A stretch of DNA of 64,000 nucleotides from Arthrobacter sp. V1I9 (lineage in GTDB: Bacteria > Actinomycetota > Actinomycetes > Actinomycetales > Micrococcaceae), in assembly GCF_030817075.1 (NCBI RefSeq), contig NZ_JAUSYU010000001.1, positions 868,001 to 932,000 on the forward strand. The letters are read 5' to 3'. Made by a program: the position numbers and the translations under genes. This document shows, piece by piece, positions 33,900 to 41,970 of this stretch (position 1 is the stretch's first letter; each line of letters begins with the position of its first letter). A model generated the notes under the pieces. The model made no database searches. It was not told where the DNA came from and saw only the letters and a program-made list of their open reading frames with translations.

Positions 33900-34628
33900 A
33901 TGCCAGTCGTACTGGAACACCTGGGCAAGCGCTTTGGCGACGGCGCCCCGGTACTGGACGACGTCAACGCCGACATCGGCAAGGGTGAGTTCGTTGCCCC
34001 CCTCCTCGGTGCCTCCGGCTGCGGCAAGTCCACCCTGCTGAACATCATGGCGGGACTGGAGGCCCCGTCGTCGGGCGCGCTCGAAGTGCCCAGCGACGGT
34101 GCCGCCTTTATGTTCCAGGACGCCGCCCTGTTCCCTTGGCTCACGGCCCGGGAGAACATCGAGCTGGCACTGAAGCTCCGCGGCGTGGGCAAAGCCGAGC
34201 GCAAGGCCAAGGCGCAGGAGCTCCTCGAACTGGTGCACCTGGGTACGGCGGGGGACAAGCGCCCGCACGAACTGTCCGGCGGCATGCGCCAGCGCGTATC
34301 CCTGGCTAGGTCGCTGGCGCAGGACCGGCAGCTGCTCCTGATGGACGAGCCGTTCGCCGCCCTGGATGCCATCACGCGTGACCTGCTGCACGACGAGCTT
34401 GAGCGCATCTGGAAGGAAACCGGGCGCACCATCGTCTTCGTGACCCACAACGTCCGCGAGGCCGTGCGGCTGGGCCAGCGTGTGCTGCTGCTGTCCTCCC
34501 GCCCCGGCCGCGTTGTCCAGGAATGGGCCGTCACCGAGGAACACCGAACCGACGCCGGGCTCGCCGGCCAGCTGACCGGGGTCATCACCGCCCGGCTGCG
34601 TGAGGAGATTCGCCGCCATGCCAAGTAA
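33900..34628 (+). CDS. ABC transporter ATPase (SsuB/TauB type)
   Basis: A 242-residue ATPase for the sulfonate-type importer. Walker A is LGASGCGKSTLLN near residue 38, the Q-loop is FMFQDAALFPWLTARENI, the signature is LSGGMRQRVSLARSLAQ, and Walker B is LLLMDEPFAALDAITRD, followed by FVTHNVREAV. The FPWLTARENI and ALDAITR forms are typical of the SsuB/NrtD branch. The ATG at 33900 lies 37 bases after the binding-protein stop, and the 3' end overlaps the permease start by 11 bases. Confidence 0.92.
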   Translation: MPVVLEHLGKRFGDGAPVLDDVNADIGKGEFVAPLLGASGCGKSTLLNIMAGLEAPSSGALEVPSDGAAFMFQDAALFPWLTARENIELALKLRGVGKAERKAKAQELLELVHLGTAGDKRPHELSGGMRQRVSLARSLAQDRQLLLMDEPFAALDAITRDLLHDELERIWKETGRTIVFVTHNVREAVRLGQRVLLLSSRPGRVVQEWAVTEEHRTDAGLAGQLTGVITARLREEIRRHAK

Positions 34629-35571
34629 CCCCACACCCCTCGCCGAATCGGATCCGGTGGTTGAGCCCGTCGAAACCCGGCACATCCATGCTGCCCTGAC
34701 CCGGTCTTCCACGGGGCGTGAGGACCTGCGGGAACTCGAATCCGGACTTGACTCCCTGCAGTCCGACTCCGACCGCAAACACCGGGTCGACTGGAGCCGG
34801 GTGCTCCTGCCGATCGCGGCCCTGGTCACCCTGGTCCTGATCTGGCAGTTCTATGTCTCGCTTGGGTTGAAGCGCCGTGACCAGGTACCCGGTCCCATCG
34901 ATGTGCTCAACCAGATGGGAGTCCTTTGGAACGAGGGCAAACTGCAGGAAGCCGTGTGGACCTCCATGGAGCGGGGGCTGGTCGGCTTCATTATCAGCGT
35001 GGCCATCGCAACTCCGGTAGGCCTCCTGCTGGCCCAGGTGGCTCCGCTCCGCCGCGCTTTCGGGCCCCTGATTTCCGGCCTGCAGGTGCTGCCCTCGGTG
35101 GCCTGGGTACCGGCCGCCATCATTTGGTTTGGCCTTACCGACGCCACGGTGTACTTCGTGATCTTTATGGGCGCCATTCCGTCCATCATCAACGGGCTCA
35201 TCTCGGGCGTTGACCAAATTCCGCCGCAGTACCGCCGGGTGGGCACCGTCCTGGGCGCGTCCCGGCTCCAGATGGCGCTGCAGATCATACTCCCCGCCGC
35301 GCTGCCCGGGTACCTGGGCGGCCTCAAGCAGGGCTGGGCCTTCTCCTGGCGCTCCCTCATGGCCGCGGAAATCATCGCCGTCGGTGGCACTATCGGCTTC
35401 GGCCTGGGCTCCCTGCTGGACCAGGGCCGGCAACTGTCGGACATGTCCGTGGTGATGGCGGCGATCCTGCTCATCCTCGCCGTCGGCATCCTGATTGAAC
35501 TGCTGGTGTTCGCGCCGATCGAGAAGCGCCTCCTGCGCAGCCGCGGCCTGCTCGCCGGCAGCACCCGGTAG
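34618..35571 (+). CDS. ABC transporter permease (SsuC/TauC type)
   Basis: A 317-residue permease with about six membrane segments after a 60-residue hydrophilic N terminus. The ATPase-contact loop is RRVGTVLGASRLQMALQIILPAALPGYLGGLKQGWAFSW near residue 210. The start at 34618 follows GAGGAG by 10 bases and overlaps the ATPase gene. The N-terminal extension includes VVEPVETR, the translation of a repeat widespread in Arthrobacter-like genomes, so part of this extension may be repeat-derived. A terminator follows after 35 bases. Confidence 0.92.
   Translation: MPSNPTPLAESDPVVEPVETRHIHAALTRSSTGREDLRELESGLDSLQSDSDRKHRVDWSRVLLPIAALVTLVLIWQFYVSLGLKRRDQVPGPIDVLNQMGVLWNEGKLQEAVWTSMERGLVGFIISVAIATPVGLLLAQVAPLRRAFGPLISGLQVLPSVAWVPAAIIWFGLTDATVYFVIFMGAIPSIINGLISGVDQIPPQYRRVGTVLGASRLQMALQIILPAALPGYLGGLKQGWAFSWRSLMAAEIIAVGGTIGFGLGSLLDQGRQLSDMSVVMAAILLILAVGILIELLVFAPIEKRLLRSRGLLAGSTR
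34656..34677 (+). repeat. REP-like element inside the permease gene
   Basis: A 22-base sequence (key part GGTTGAGCCCGTCGAAAC) resembles the actinobacterial intergenic repeat ending in TGTCGAAACC. Here it lies in frame and encodes VVEPVETR. Confidence 0.6.
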
Positions 35572-35606
35572 CCAGCGGCGGCCAGCCCCTTATAGAACCA
35601 ACACCA

Positions 35607-35639
35607 AGAGCCCGACGGCGAGTCCCACCGTCGGGCTCT
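35607..35639 (+). terminator. Terminator of the sulfonate-type ABC operon
   Basis: AGAGCCCGACGG (35607-35618) pairs perfectly over 12 bases with CCGTCGGGCTCT (35628-35639), with a 9-base loop. The following T-run is weak. Confidence 0.8.
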
Positions 35640-35660
35640 GCTGTACTTACCGACCCGTTT

Positions 35661-35740
35661 GCGTCACTTTTGGCACGTCCACCTGCCCTCGGCCCCGTAA
35701 CGGCGCGGTCGGACTCCGGTGCCGGCAGCGAAAGTGACGC
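35661..35740. repeat. Inverted AAAGTGACGC repeat, potential 80-nt stem-loop
   Basis: GCGTCACTTT (35661-35670) and AAAGTGACGC (35731-35740) are perfect inverted 10-mers. Inside them GGCAC (35672-35676) can pair with GTGCC (35720-35724). The whole lies between the ABC terminator and the next gene. The core resembles the two repeats that bracket the gene at 21750. Confidence 0.55.
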
Positions 35741-35784
35741 CTTTTGGTCGTCCAAGAAGTGGAGGCCTCTGACAGACTGGCCCA

Positions 35785-36249
35785 ATGACCGTCAGCTTCG
35801 TGTGCCGTACCGAATCCGCATTGCCGCCGGAGAAACTCTTCGATCTGGCCCGCAGCATCGACCTGCACGTGGACTCGCAGGAGCGCAGCGGGGAGCGTGC
35901 AGTCGGAGGCGTGACCTCCGGGCTGATCGGCGAGGGGCAGGAAGTGACGTGGCGGGCGCGGCATTTCGGAATCCCCATCACCATGACCAGCGGCATCACA
36001 GAATTCACATTCCCATGCAGCTTCACGGACGAACAGATCCGGGGACCGTTCAAGTCCTTCCGCCACGTCCACGAGTTCGAGGGCACTGGCACCGGCAGCA
36101 TCATGACCGATCGGGTGGAGTTCGCCGCCCCGTTCGGCCTCCTGGGCCGAGTGGCTGAACGGTTGGTCCTGCACCGGTACCTACACCGGCTCATCCGGGA
36201 CCGCGGCCACTTCCTCGCCAGCATCAGCGGACACACCGGGGCGCCTTGA
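35785..36249 (+). CDS. SRPBCC family protein
   Basis: A 154-residue START-like ligand-binding protein. The pattern RTESALPPEKLFDLARSIDL at the start, GLIGEGQEVTWRARHFGIPI in the middle, and FRHVHEFEGTGTGSIMTDRVEFAAPFGLLGRVAERLVLHRYLHRLIRDR at the end matches the polyketide-cyclase-like SRPBCC group. The role and ligand are unknown. It stands alone between the sulfonate ABC operon and cysG, and there is no evidence that it is tied to either. Confidence 0.8.
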   Translation: MTVSFVCRTESALPPEKLFDLARSIDLHVDSQERSGERAVGGVTSGLIGEGQEVTWRARHFGIPITMTSGITEFTFPCSFTDEQIRGPFKSFRHVHEFEGTGTGSIMTDRVEFAAPFGLLGRVAERLVLHRYLHRLIRDRGHFLASISGHTGAP

Positions 36250-36377
36250 CGCGGCTCGCTGCAGACTCAGCCACCAGCGCCCCGGGCCGTCGTCGCTGTG
36301 AACCGCGGCGGAGGCCCGCGACGGCCAAGCCTTGTGTGACGCAGCGTTACCTTACGTGAACTGGTGTTGCTCGGCCT

Positions 36378-36407
36378 TTGTGGGCCATTGTGACGCGGCC
36401 CTACCGT
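36378..36407 (+). promoter_or_regulatory. Leaderless-type promoter of cysG
   Basis: TTGTGG (36378-36383), an 18-base spacer and TACCGT (36402-36407) stand six bases before the ATG. The spacer contains ATTGTGACGC (36387-36396), like the TTTGTGACGC at the sir promoter, and TTGTGTGACGC occurs further up at 36332. The arrangement is nearly that of sir, 11.5 kb away. Confidence 0.6.
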
Positions 36408-36413
36408 TGATTC

Positions 36414-37709
36414 ATGGCAATTCAGGATATTTACCCCACAGCGCTGCGGCTGCTCGGCCGCCCCGTGCTGGTGGTGGGCGGCGGCCCCGTGGCTGCCCGC
36501 CGCGCCAAGGGCCTGCTTGACGCCGGTGCCCGGGTCACCGTCGTAGCCCCGGTTGCCTCTGACGCGCTTCAGGAACTGGCCGACGCCGGCCTCCTCATCT
36601 GGGAGCCCCGCACCTACTCTTCCTCCGACGTGGACGGCGTCTGGTTCGTTCAGACCGCCACGGGAGACCCAAAGGTTGACGCCCAGGTCTCCGACGATGC
36701 CGAGGCCCAGCGGATCTGGTGCGTCAACGCTTCCGACCATGAAGCCTCCGCCGCCTGGACCCCAGCCGTCGCCGAGGTGGACGACGTCAAAATTGCCGTG
36801 AACGCCGGGGGAGACCCGCGCCGCGCCATGGCCGTCAGGGACGCAGTCGCCACAGCGCTCGAAACCGGCGACCTGCCGCTGCGCCGCCGCCGGGCCTCCG
36901 GGGGAAGCGTGGCCCTGGTGGGCGGCGGGCCCGGCGACACCGGCCTCATCACCGTTCGCGGCCGCCGCCTCCTGGGCCAGGCCGACGTCGTGGTCGCAGA
37001 CCGCCTCGGGCCGCGCGAACTCCTGAACGAGCTGGCCCCGGACGTGCACGTCATCGAGGTCGGCAAGACCCCGGGCCACCACCCCGTCCCGCAGGCAGAG
37101 ATCAACCGCATCCTCGTCGAGGAAGCCCTCAAGGGCCACCGCGTGGTTCGGCTCAAGGGCGGCGACCCCTACGTCCTGGGCCGCGGCGGCGAGGAAGCCG
37201 AATACTGCCGGCAGCACGGCGTCGAGGTTGAAGTGGTTTCCGGCGTCACGTCCGCGATCTCCGTTCCCGCCGCCGCCGGCATTCCCGTCACACACCGCGG
37301 CCTGGCCAAGGGCTTCAGCGTGGTGACAGGGCACGAGGAACTGTCCGAAGTTCCGGCCCGCCCGGACCACACCGTTGTCCTGCTGATGGGCGTGGGCCAG
37401 CTGCGCGAATCGGCGTCCGCTCTGGGCAAAGCCGGTCTCGCTGGCGACACCCCGGTTGGTATTGTGGAAAACGGCTATTTGCCGAACCAGCGCGTCACCA
37501 TCGGTACCCTCGGTTCCATCGCGGACCAGGCGGAAGCCGCCGGCGTCGCAAATCCCGCAGTGATTGTCATCGGTGACGTGGTGCGCGTCAGCCCCTTCGC
37601 GCCGTCGCACTTCAAAACCGCTGACTACAGCACCATCACCCCCAACAGCCCCCGCAAGACCCGAAGCACCAGCACCACCCCGGACAAGCCCCGCGTCCTC
37701 ACCACCTAG
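36414..37709 (+). CDS. cysG: Siroheme synthase (uroporphyrinogen-III methyltransferase with dehydrogenase domain)
   Basis: A 431-residue bifunctional enzyme. The N-terminal domain (about 1-155) is the NAD-dependent precorrin-2 dehydrogenase, with RPVLVVGGGPVAARRAKGLLDAGA. The C-terminal SAM-dependent methyltransferase (about 162-405) has VALVGGGPGDTGLITVRGRRLL, VRLKGGDPYVLGRGGEEAEY, VVSGVTSAISVPAAAGIPVTHRG and VVLLMGVGQL. It turns uroporphyrinogen III into sirohydrochlorin, which the CbiX-type chelatase metallates for sulfite reductase. The N-terminal domain may lack the ferrochelatase function, given a separate chelatase. A threonine/serine-rich C-terminal tail of 25 residues is unusual. No Shine-Dalgarno precedes the ATG. 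Confidence 0.93.
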   Translation: MAIQDIYPTALRLLGRPVLVVGGGPVAARRAKGLLDAGARVTVVAPVASDALQELADAGLLIWEPRTYSSSDVDGVWFVQTATGDPKVDAQVSDDAEAQRIWCVNASDHEASAAWTPAVAEVDDVKIAVNAGGDPRRAMAVRDAVATALETGDLPLRRRRASGGSVALVGGGPGDTGLITVRGRRLLGQADVVVADRLGPRELLNELAPDVHVIEVGKTPGHHPVPQAEINRILVEEALKGHRVVRLKGGDPYVLGRGGEEAEYCRQHGVEVEVVSGVTSAISVPAAAGIPVTHRGLAKGFSVVTGHEELSEVPARPDHTVVLLMGVGQLRESASALGKAGLAGDTPVGIVENGYLPNQRVTIGTLGSIADQAEAAGVANPAVIVIGDVVRVSPFAPSHFKTADYSTITPNSPRKTRSTSTTPDKPRVLTT

Positions 37710-37808
37710 CACCCACCCAACCAGCTCGCAGTAGATGTCGTTATGAGCCGTCAAAAAGTACATTTACTGCCAGCCAGTTGGGACGGACCGAAGAAAAGGA
37801 ACACAGCC

Positions 37809-39275
37809 GTGTCATCAAGCACCACCGTAGGTTCTGCCGAACGTCCGCTGCGCGTCGCCGTTGTGGGCTCCGGCCCGGCAGGCGTCTACGCCGCGGACAT
37901 CCTCACCAAGAGCGAAGCCGTCAAGAGCGGCGAGCTGACTGTCAGCATCGACCTCTTTGACCGCTACCCGGCACCCTACGGCCTGATCCGCTACGGCGTG
38001 GCCCCGGACCACCCCCGCATCAAGGGCATCGTCAACGCCCTGCACAAGGTGCTGGACCGCGGCGACATCCGCTTCTTCGGCAACGTGGACTACGGCACGG
38101 ACCTCACCATCGAGGACCTCCGCACCCACTACGACGCCGTCATCTTCGCCACCGGCGCCATCAAGGACGCGGACCTGAACATCCCCGGCATCGAGCTGGA
38201 CGGCTCCTACGGCGGCGCGGACTTCGTCTCCTGGTACGACGGCCATCCCGATGTTCCCCGCGAGTGGCCGCTGGAGGCCAAGGAAATCGCTGTGATCGGC
38301 AACGGCAACGTGGCCCTGGACGTGGCCCGTGTCCTGTCCAAGCACGCTGATGACCTGCTGGTCTCCGAAATCCCGGACAACGTCTACGCAGGCCTGAAGG
38401 CCTCACCGGTCACGGACGTGCACGTCTTCGGCCGCCGCGGCCCGGCCCAGGTCAAGTTCACCCCGCTGGAGCTGCGCGAGCTGTCCCACTCCAAGGACGT
38501 GGACATCATCCTGTACCCGGAGGACTTCGAGTTCGACGAAGAATCCGACCGCCAGATCCAGACGAACAACCAGACCAAGACCATGGTGGGCACGCTCACC
38601 AACTGGATCGCCGAGCAGCCCGAGGACCTTTCCGAGCTGAAGGCCTCCCGCCGCCTGCACCTGCACTTCCTGCACAGCCCGGTGGAGATTTACGACGACG
38701 CCGAGACGCCGGGCAAGGTTGCCGGCATCAAGTTCGAGCGCACCGAGCTGGACGGCACGGGCAACGCCCGCGGCACCGGCGAGTTCGTGGACTACCCGGT
38801 GCAGGCCGTCTACCGCGCCATCGGCTACTTCGGTTCAGCCCTGCCGGACGTTGAGTTCGACCACAAGAAGGGCGTGGTAACGAACGACGGCGGCCGGGTC
38901 CTGGACGCCGCAGGCCAGCACGTGCCGGGCATCTACGCAACTGGCTGGATCAAGCGCGGACCGGTCGGCCTGATCGGCCACACCAAGGGTGACGCCCTCG
39001 AGACGGTCACCTACCTGCTGGAGGACCGCGAAAACCTGCCGGTCGCCGCCGCGCCCGAGGCGGAGGCCGTCGTCGACCTCCTCGACGCCCGTGGCGTGAA
39101 GTTCACTAGCTGGGAAGGCTGGCTGGCGCTGGACGCCCACGAGCTCGCCCTCGGTGCAGCCGCCACGGAGGCCGGCGGTTCACACGGCGTCGAGGTCAAG
39201 CGTGAGCGCATCAAGGTAGTGCCGCGCGAGGACATGGTTGCCATCTCCCGCGACGGCGTCACTGCGCAGGTCTAG
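37809..39275 (+). CDS. fprA: Ferredoxin/flavodoxin-NADP+ reductase, FprA-type (copy 1)
   Basis: A 488-residue adrenodoxin-reductase-like flavoprotein that passes electrons from NADPH to ferredoxin. The FAD motif is VAVVGSGPAGVYAADIL, then the family hallmark RYPAPYGLIRYGVAPDHPRIKGIV. The NADPH motif is IAVIGNGNVALDVARVL near residue 155, and GRRGPAQVKFTPLELREL follows. The C-terminal FAD contact is YATGWIKRGPVGLIGHTKGDA. The GTG at 37809 has AAAAGGA 8 bases upstream. It lies 99 bases after cysG, matching a role in feeding sulfite reductase. A close paralogue lies at 62452. Confidence 0.93.
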   Translation: MSSSTTVGSAERPLRVAVVGSGPAGVYAADILTKSEAVKSGELTVSIDLFDRYPAPYGLIRYGVAPDHPRIKGIVNALHKVLDRGDIRFFGNVDYGTDLTIEDLRTHYDAVIFATGAIKDADLNIPGIELDGSYGGADFVSWYDGHPDVPREWPLEAKEIAVIGNGNVALDVARVLSKHADDLLVSEIPDNVYAGLKASPVTDVHVFGRRGPAQVKFTPLELRELSHSKDVDIILYPEDFEFDEESDRQIQTNNQTKTMVGTLTNWIAEQPEDLSELKASRRLHLHFLHSPVEIYDDAETPGKVAGIKFERTELDGTGNARGTGEFVDYPVQAVYRAIGYFGSALPDVEFDHKKGVVTNDGGRVLDAAGQHVPGIYATGWIKRGPVGLIGHTKGDALETVTYLLEDRENLPVAAAPEAEAVVDLLDARGVKFTSWEGWLALDAHELALGAAATEAGGSHGVEVKRERIKVVPREDMVAISRDGVTAQV

Positions 39276-39289
39276 CCGTTTAGCTTCAG

Positions 39290-39347
39290 AGTGGGGCCAC
39301 GTGCCGTCCAGCCCGGTTTGGGTTTTGGGCGGCACATGGGCCCCACT
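39290..39347 (+). terminator. Long hairpin terminator after fprA copy 1
   Basis: AGTGGGGCC plus CGTGCCG (39290-39306) pairs with CGGCAC plus GGGCCCCACT (39330-39347) with one bulge. It lies 14 bases after the stop and also serves the convergent fusion gene. Confidence 0.8.
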
Positions 39348-39379
39348 GCTTTAAGTACCGGTCACTTAGCCCGGATGCG

Positions 39380-40666
39380 CTACTTCCCGGCCCCGCCCAC
39401 CGCCATCAGCTCCAGGCGCTGGAGGGTCTCGCGGTTCCGCACCGTGATCATCGGGTCCCGCATGATCTTGGGCACCTTCCTGCCCGGACCGCGGATGGCG
39501 TCCTCGGAAATGGTGACAAGGCATTGCCCGCCCTGGTCCTGAAGTGTGATGGCCACCTTGGCTTCGCCCATCGGCCAGCCGCGAGCCACCAGTTCCAGGG
39601 ACTTTCCCGGTTCGACGGCGGTCACCCTGGTGCTGTCGTTGATCACCAGCGGCCAGGCGCCTACGGAGTGATGAAGGCGGGATCCGACCTGCGGCCAGGT
39701 GTCGTCAACGGCGCGGATCCGGGAGGCGCCCACTACCCAGCCGGAGTACAGCCAGCCATCGGCAATCACCCGCCAGACGTCAGCGGCAGGGGTGTTGAAC
39801 AGCTGGGACACGGTGGACATGGTGTTCCTTTCTGAGGTGGCTGGGCTGGTGTGGCTCCCCGCCGGAGCGGGGTGGGCGGCATAATGCGCGACGGCGGGTG
39901 GTGCCGGTCGCTGTGCCGTCCGGTAGGAGCGCTCCCGCAGGCGGCGTGTCCAGTCGTAGGTCTGTGCACCCGGCGGTTGGTTCTCGAGGGGATTGAAACG
40001 GAGGGGAGGGTCAGCCGGTACCGGGGCGGCCCGCAGCCGCAGTTCCCCGCACTGCCGCCACTGCCCGGTGGGCTTGGCCCAATACAGCCCCAGTACCCAC
40101 TCGCCGGCCGTGACGGACCCCGCCTGCAGGCTTATGGTCCGAAGCCCCAGGAGCACGGGACCCGTCCGGCCGCGGTAGGGCATCAGCGTGGTGAAGGGTG
40201 CTGATGCCGCGTCGAGCTTGGGCTGGAGCAGAAACCTCCCGGGAAGCTGCCAGCCGGTGGAAGCAAACAGCACGTCCGCTGCGCCGCCGTCTCCGGCATT
40301 GGTGCCCGGACCGCCGTCGTCGGCCTTGGCCAGGGCGCCGCCGCTGGACGGTGTTACCCGGAGCGCGAGCCCCAGGACGTCCGGAAGCCCCTCCGGCAAC
40401 CCGGCCGAACGCGAAAACCGCGCTGCAACGGTATCGATGCCTGAGGAGTCGAGCCAGTCCAGGCCGCTCGGCTCGCCAAGATTCCCGGTCCTGGTCAATT
40501 GACCGGCCAGGCCGATGCCCTTGGGGTGGATCGGCCGGTCGGGGCGGGCCACCTTAAGGAGCCGGAACAGGGCAGCAAAAGCCCGGCCCGCCGTCTCCGT
40601 GACGCCGGGGACCACGTCCCGGGCCGCGCCGCCGTGCGCTGCTTGCTCCCTCACAAAATGCGTCAT
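39380..40666 (-). CDS. Fusion of an uncharacterised catalase/phosphodiesterase-like domain and an SRPBCC domain
   Basis: One open frame of 428 residues made of two parts. Residues 1-282 (MTHFVREQAAHGGAARDVVP, later RPDRPIHPKGIGLAGQL and RFLLQPKLDAASAPFTTLMP) look like a family often named phosphodiesterase; I see no reliable catalytic motif and take the name as tentative. Residues 283-428 (MSTVSQLFNTPAADVWRVIA) are a complete SRPBCC domain. The second part has its own ATG at 39820 with a strong AGAAAGGA site in front, so it is probably also made alone. Loss of the stop codon between two genes is the simplest origin. The operon comes from 41817 downward. Confidence 0.7.
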   Translation of the reverse strand: MTHFVREQAAHGGAARDVVPGVTETAGRAFAALFRLLKVARPDRPIHPKGIGLAGQLTRTGNLGEPSGLDWLDSSGIDTVAARFSRSAGLPEGLPDVLGLALRVTPSSGGALAKADDGGPGTNAGDGGAADVLFASTGWQLPGRFLLQPKLDAASAPFTTLMPYRGRTGPVLLGLRTISLQAGSVTAGEWVLGLYWAKPTGQWRQCGELRLRAAPVPADPPLRFNPLENQPPGAQTYDWTRRLRERSYRTAQRPAPPAVAHYAAHPAPAGSHTSPATSERNTMSTVSQLFNTPAADVWRVIADGWLYSGWVVGASRIRAVDDTWPQVGSRLHHSVGAWPLVINDSTRVTAVEPGKSLELVARGWPMGEAKVAITLQDQGGQCLVTISEDAIRGPGRKVPKIMRDPMITVRNRETLQRLELMAVGGAGK

Positions 40667-40695
40667 GCTTCCTTCCTACCCACAAAAAGGCGGAA

Positions 40696-41523
40696 CTACA
40701 TGCGTCCGAACCTCGACCGGATCAGGGCGAAAATTCCGTAGGCAATGAATCCTGCCCCGATGACCACCAGCAGATACGGGCCGAAGGGATGGTCCCGGAG
40801 GGCTTTGAGTCCGCCGTCCAGCCCAGTGGACTCCGCGGGGCTGTGCTTTGCGGCGGCGATGACAAACAGCAGGCCGGTAAGGCCGAGGGCGGCACCTTTG
40901 GAGATGTGACCGGTGACGCCGAGGGTGTCGATGAGCCTGCCGCGCCGGGTGCCGTCGAAGTGAAAGAGTTCGTCCTTGAATCCGCGCCGGACGCCCTTGA
41001 ATACGAAGTAGATCCCGATTCCAATGATGGTCAGGCCCAGCGCCACCAGTGCCCACAGCCCCAACGGCGTGGCCATCAGCGAGGCGCTGAAATCACTCGT
41101 ACTCTCACTGGAATCCCCCCGCAGCCCCACGGCGAAACCGGCGAAGCTGAAGCCGACGCTGGTGTAGGCGATGGCCAGGAAGCCCGACGAAATAAGTTTG
41201 GAGATTCGTTCCTTGCGGGGCAGGCGCCGCGCCCTCAGGGTGGCCTCGCTCGCCTGCCACAATCCCAGGCCAAAGCACGCCAGCACACAGGCCCACATCA
41301 CCGCTGGGCCCCACGCGTTTGCGGCCAGTTGCTCAATCGCCCCGGTGGGTTCCGCCTCGCCGGGCTGGCCGAAAGCCACTGCGACGGCGATGGCGCCGAT
41401 GATGACATGCAGCAGGGCCATGACGGCGAAGCCTGTGCGGGCGAGGACGTCGAGGGCGGGGTGGTTGGAGGCCTCCTCGACGGCGTCCGCGGCCTGGCTG
41501 ATGGTGGATTCGCTGTCCGACAC
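40696..41523 (-). CDS. DUF1206 membrane protein
   Basis: A 275-residue protein of three repeated two-helix units, each beginning with an aromatic/glycine pattern such as LARTGFAVMALLHVIIGAIAV, LISSGFLAIAYTSVGFSFAG and GHISKGAALGLTGLLFVIAAA. This is the DUF1206 architecture, found mostly in actinobacteria and cyanobacteria, of unknown function. It starts 3 bases after the stop of the small gene upstream and precedes the fusion gene by 29 bases, so the three probably form one operon. Confidence 0.85.
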   Translation of the reverse strand: MSDSESTISQAADAVEEASNHPALDVLARTGFAVMALLHVIIGAIAVAVAFGQPGEAEPTGAIEQLAANAWGPAVMWACVLACFGLGLWQASEATLRARRLPRKERISKLISSGFLAIAYTSVGFSFAGFAVGLRGDSSESTSDFSASLMATPLGLWALVALGLTIIGIGIYFVFKGVRRGFKDELFHFDGTRRGRLIDTLGVTGHISKGAALGLTGLLFVIAAAKHSPAESTGLDGGLKALRDHPFGPYLLVVIGAGFIAYGIFALIRSRFGRM

Positions 41524-41526
41524 AGG

Positions 41527-41817
41527 TCAGCCGTTCATGGGCCCTTCGGCACGAATCTTCTCCGCGCCGGGTCCCTCGACGTGGACGGTGCAGCGGACCA
41601 CGAGCTTTCCGGGTGCATTGCCCAGTTCCACCAGGGAATCGTCCGCGCTCAACACCGTGAAGACCTCAGAGCCCGCCACAACGGCCACACCCTTGGCTTT
41701 CGCCGTGTCCCGCGCATTCCCGAGCGCCTCGCGCTGAAGCCCGTCCAGGTAGCTGTTGTCATCTTCCCGGGCGGGGTCTCCGAAGGCCCAGCCAAACAAA
41801 CTCCCAGTAATTCCCAT
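41527..41817 (-). CDS. Small hypothetical protein, 96 residues
   Basis: I do not recognise this protein. It is soluble and acidic, reading MGITGSLFGWAFGDPARED, then DNSYLDGLQREALGNARDTA, then VAVVAGSEVFTVLSADDSLV, with a beta-rich end. It is first in the operon with DUF1206. The palindromic motif at 41868 lies 51 bases upstream of its ATG and could serve this gene as well as the divergent one at 41971. Confidence 0.7.
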   Translation of the reverse strand: MGITGSLFGWAFGDPAREDDNSYLDGLQREALGNARDTAKAKGVAVVAGSEVFTVLSADDSLVELGNAPGKLVVRCTVHVEGPGAEKIRAEGPMNG

Positions 41818-41867
41818 GACGACGATAGTACGCGGTCTGCCGGAGCAAGACGGGCTTTCGTAACATT

Positions 41868-41885
41868 AGTAAGTGTGCTTACCAT
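41868..41885. promoter_or_regulatory. Palindromic motif between divergent genes
   Basis: AGTAAG-TGTG-CTTACC contains perfect GTAAG/CTTAC arms, and TACCAT (41880-41885) at its right edge is -10-like for the plus strand. It resembles the palindrome at 1401 and the sites at 43925 and 61301. Confidence 0.5.
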
Positions 41886-41970
41886 AGGCGGACCATGACC
41901 TCGATGGGACACAGTAAGTGAAGTCCGCAGGCGCGGCATCTCAACCAGTTCAACGTTAGGAATGCACATC

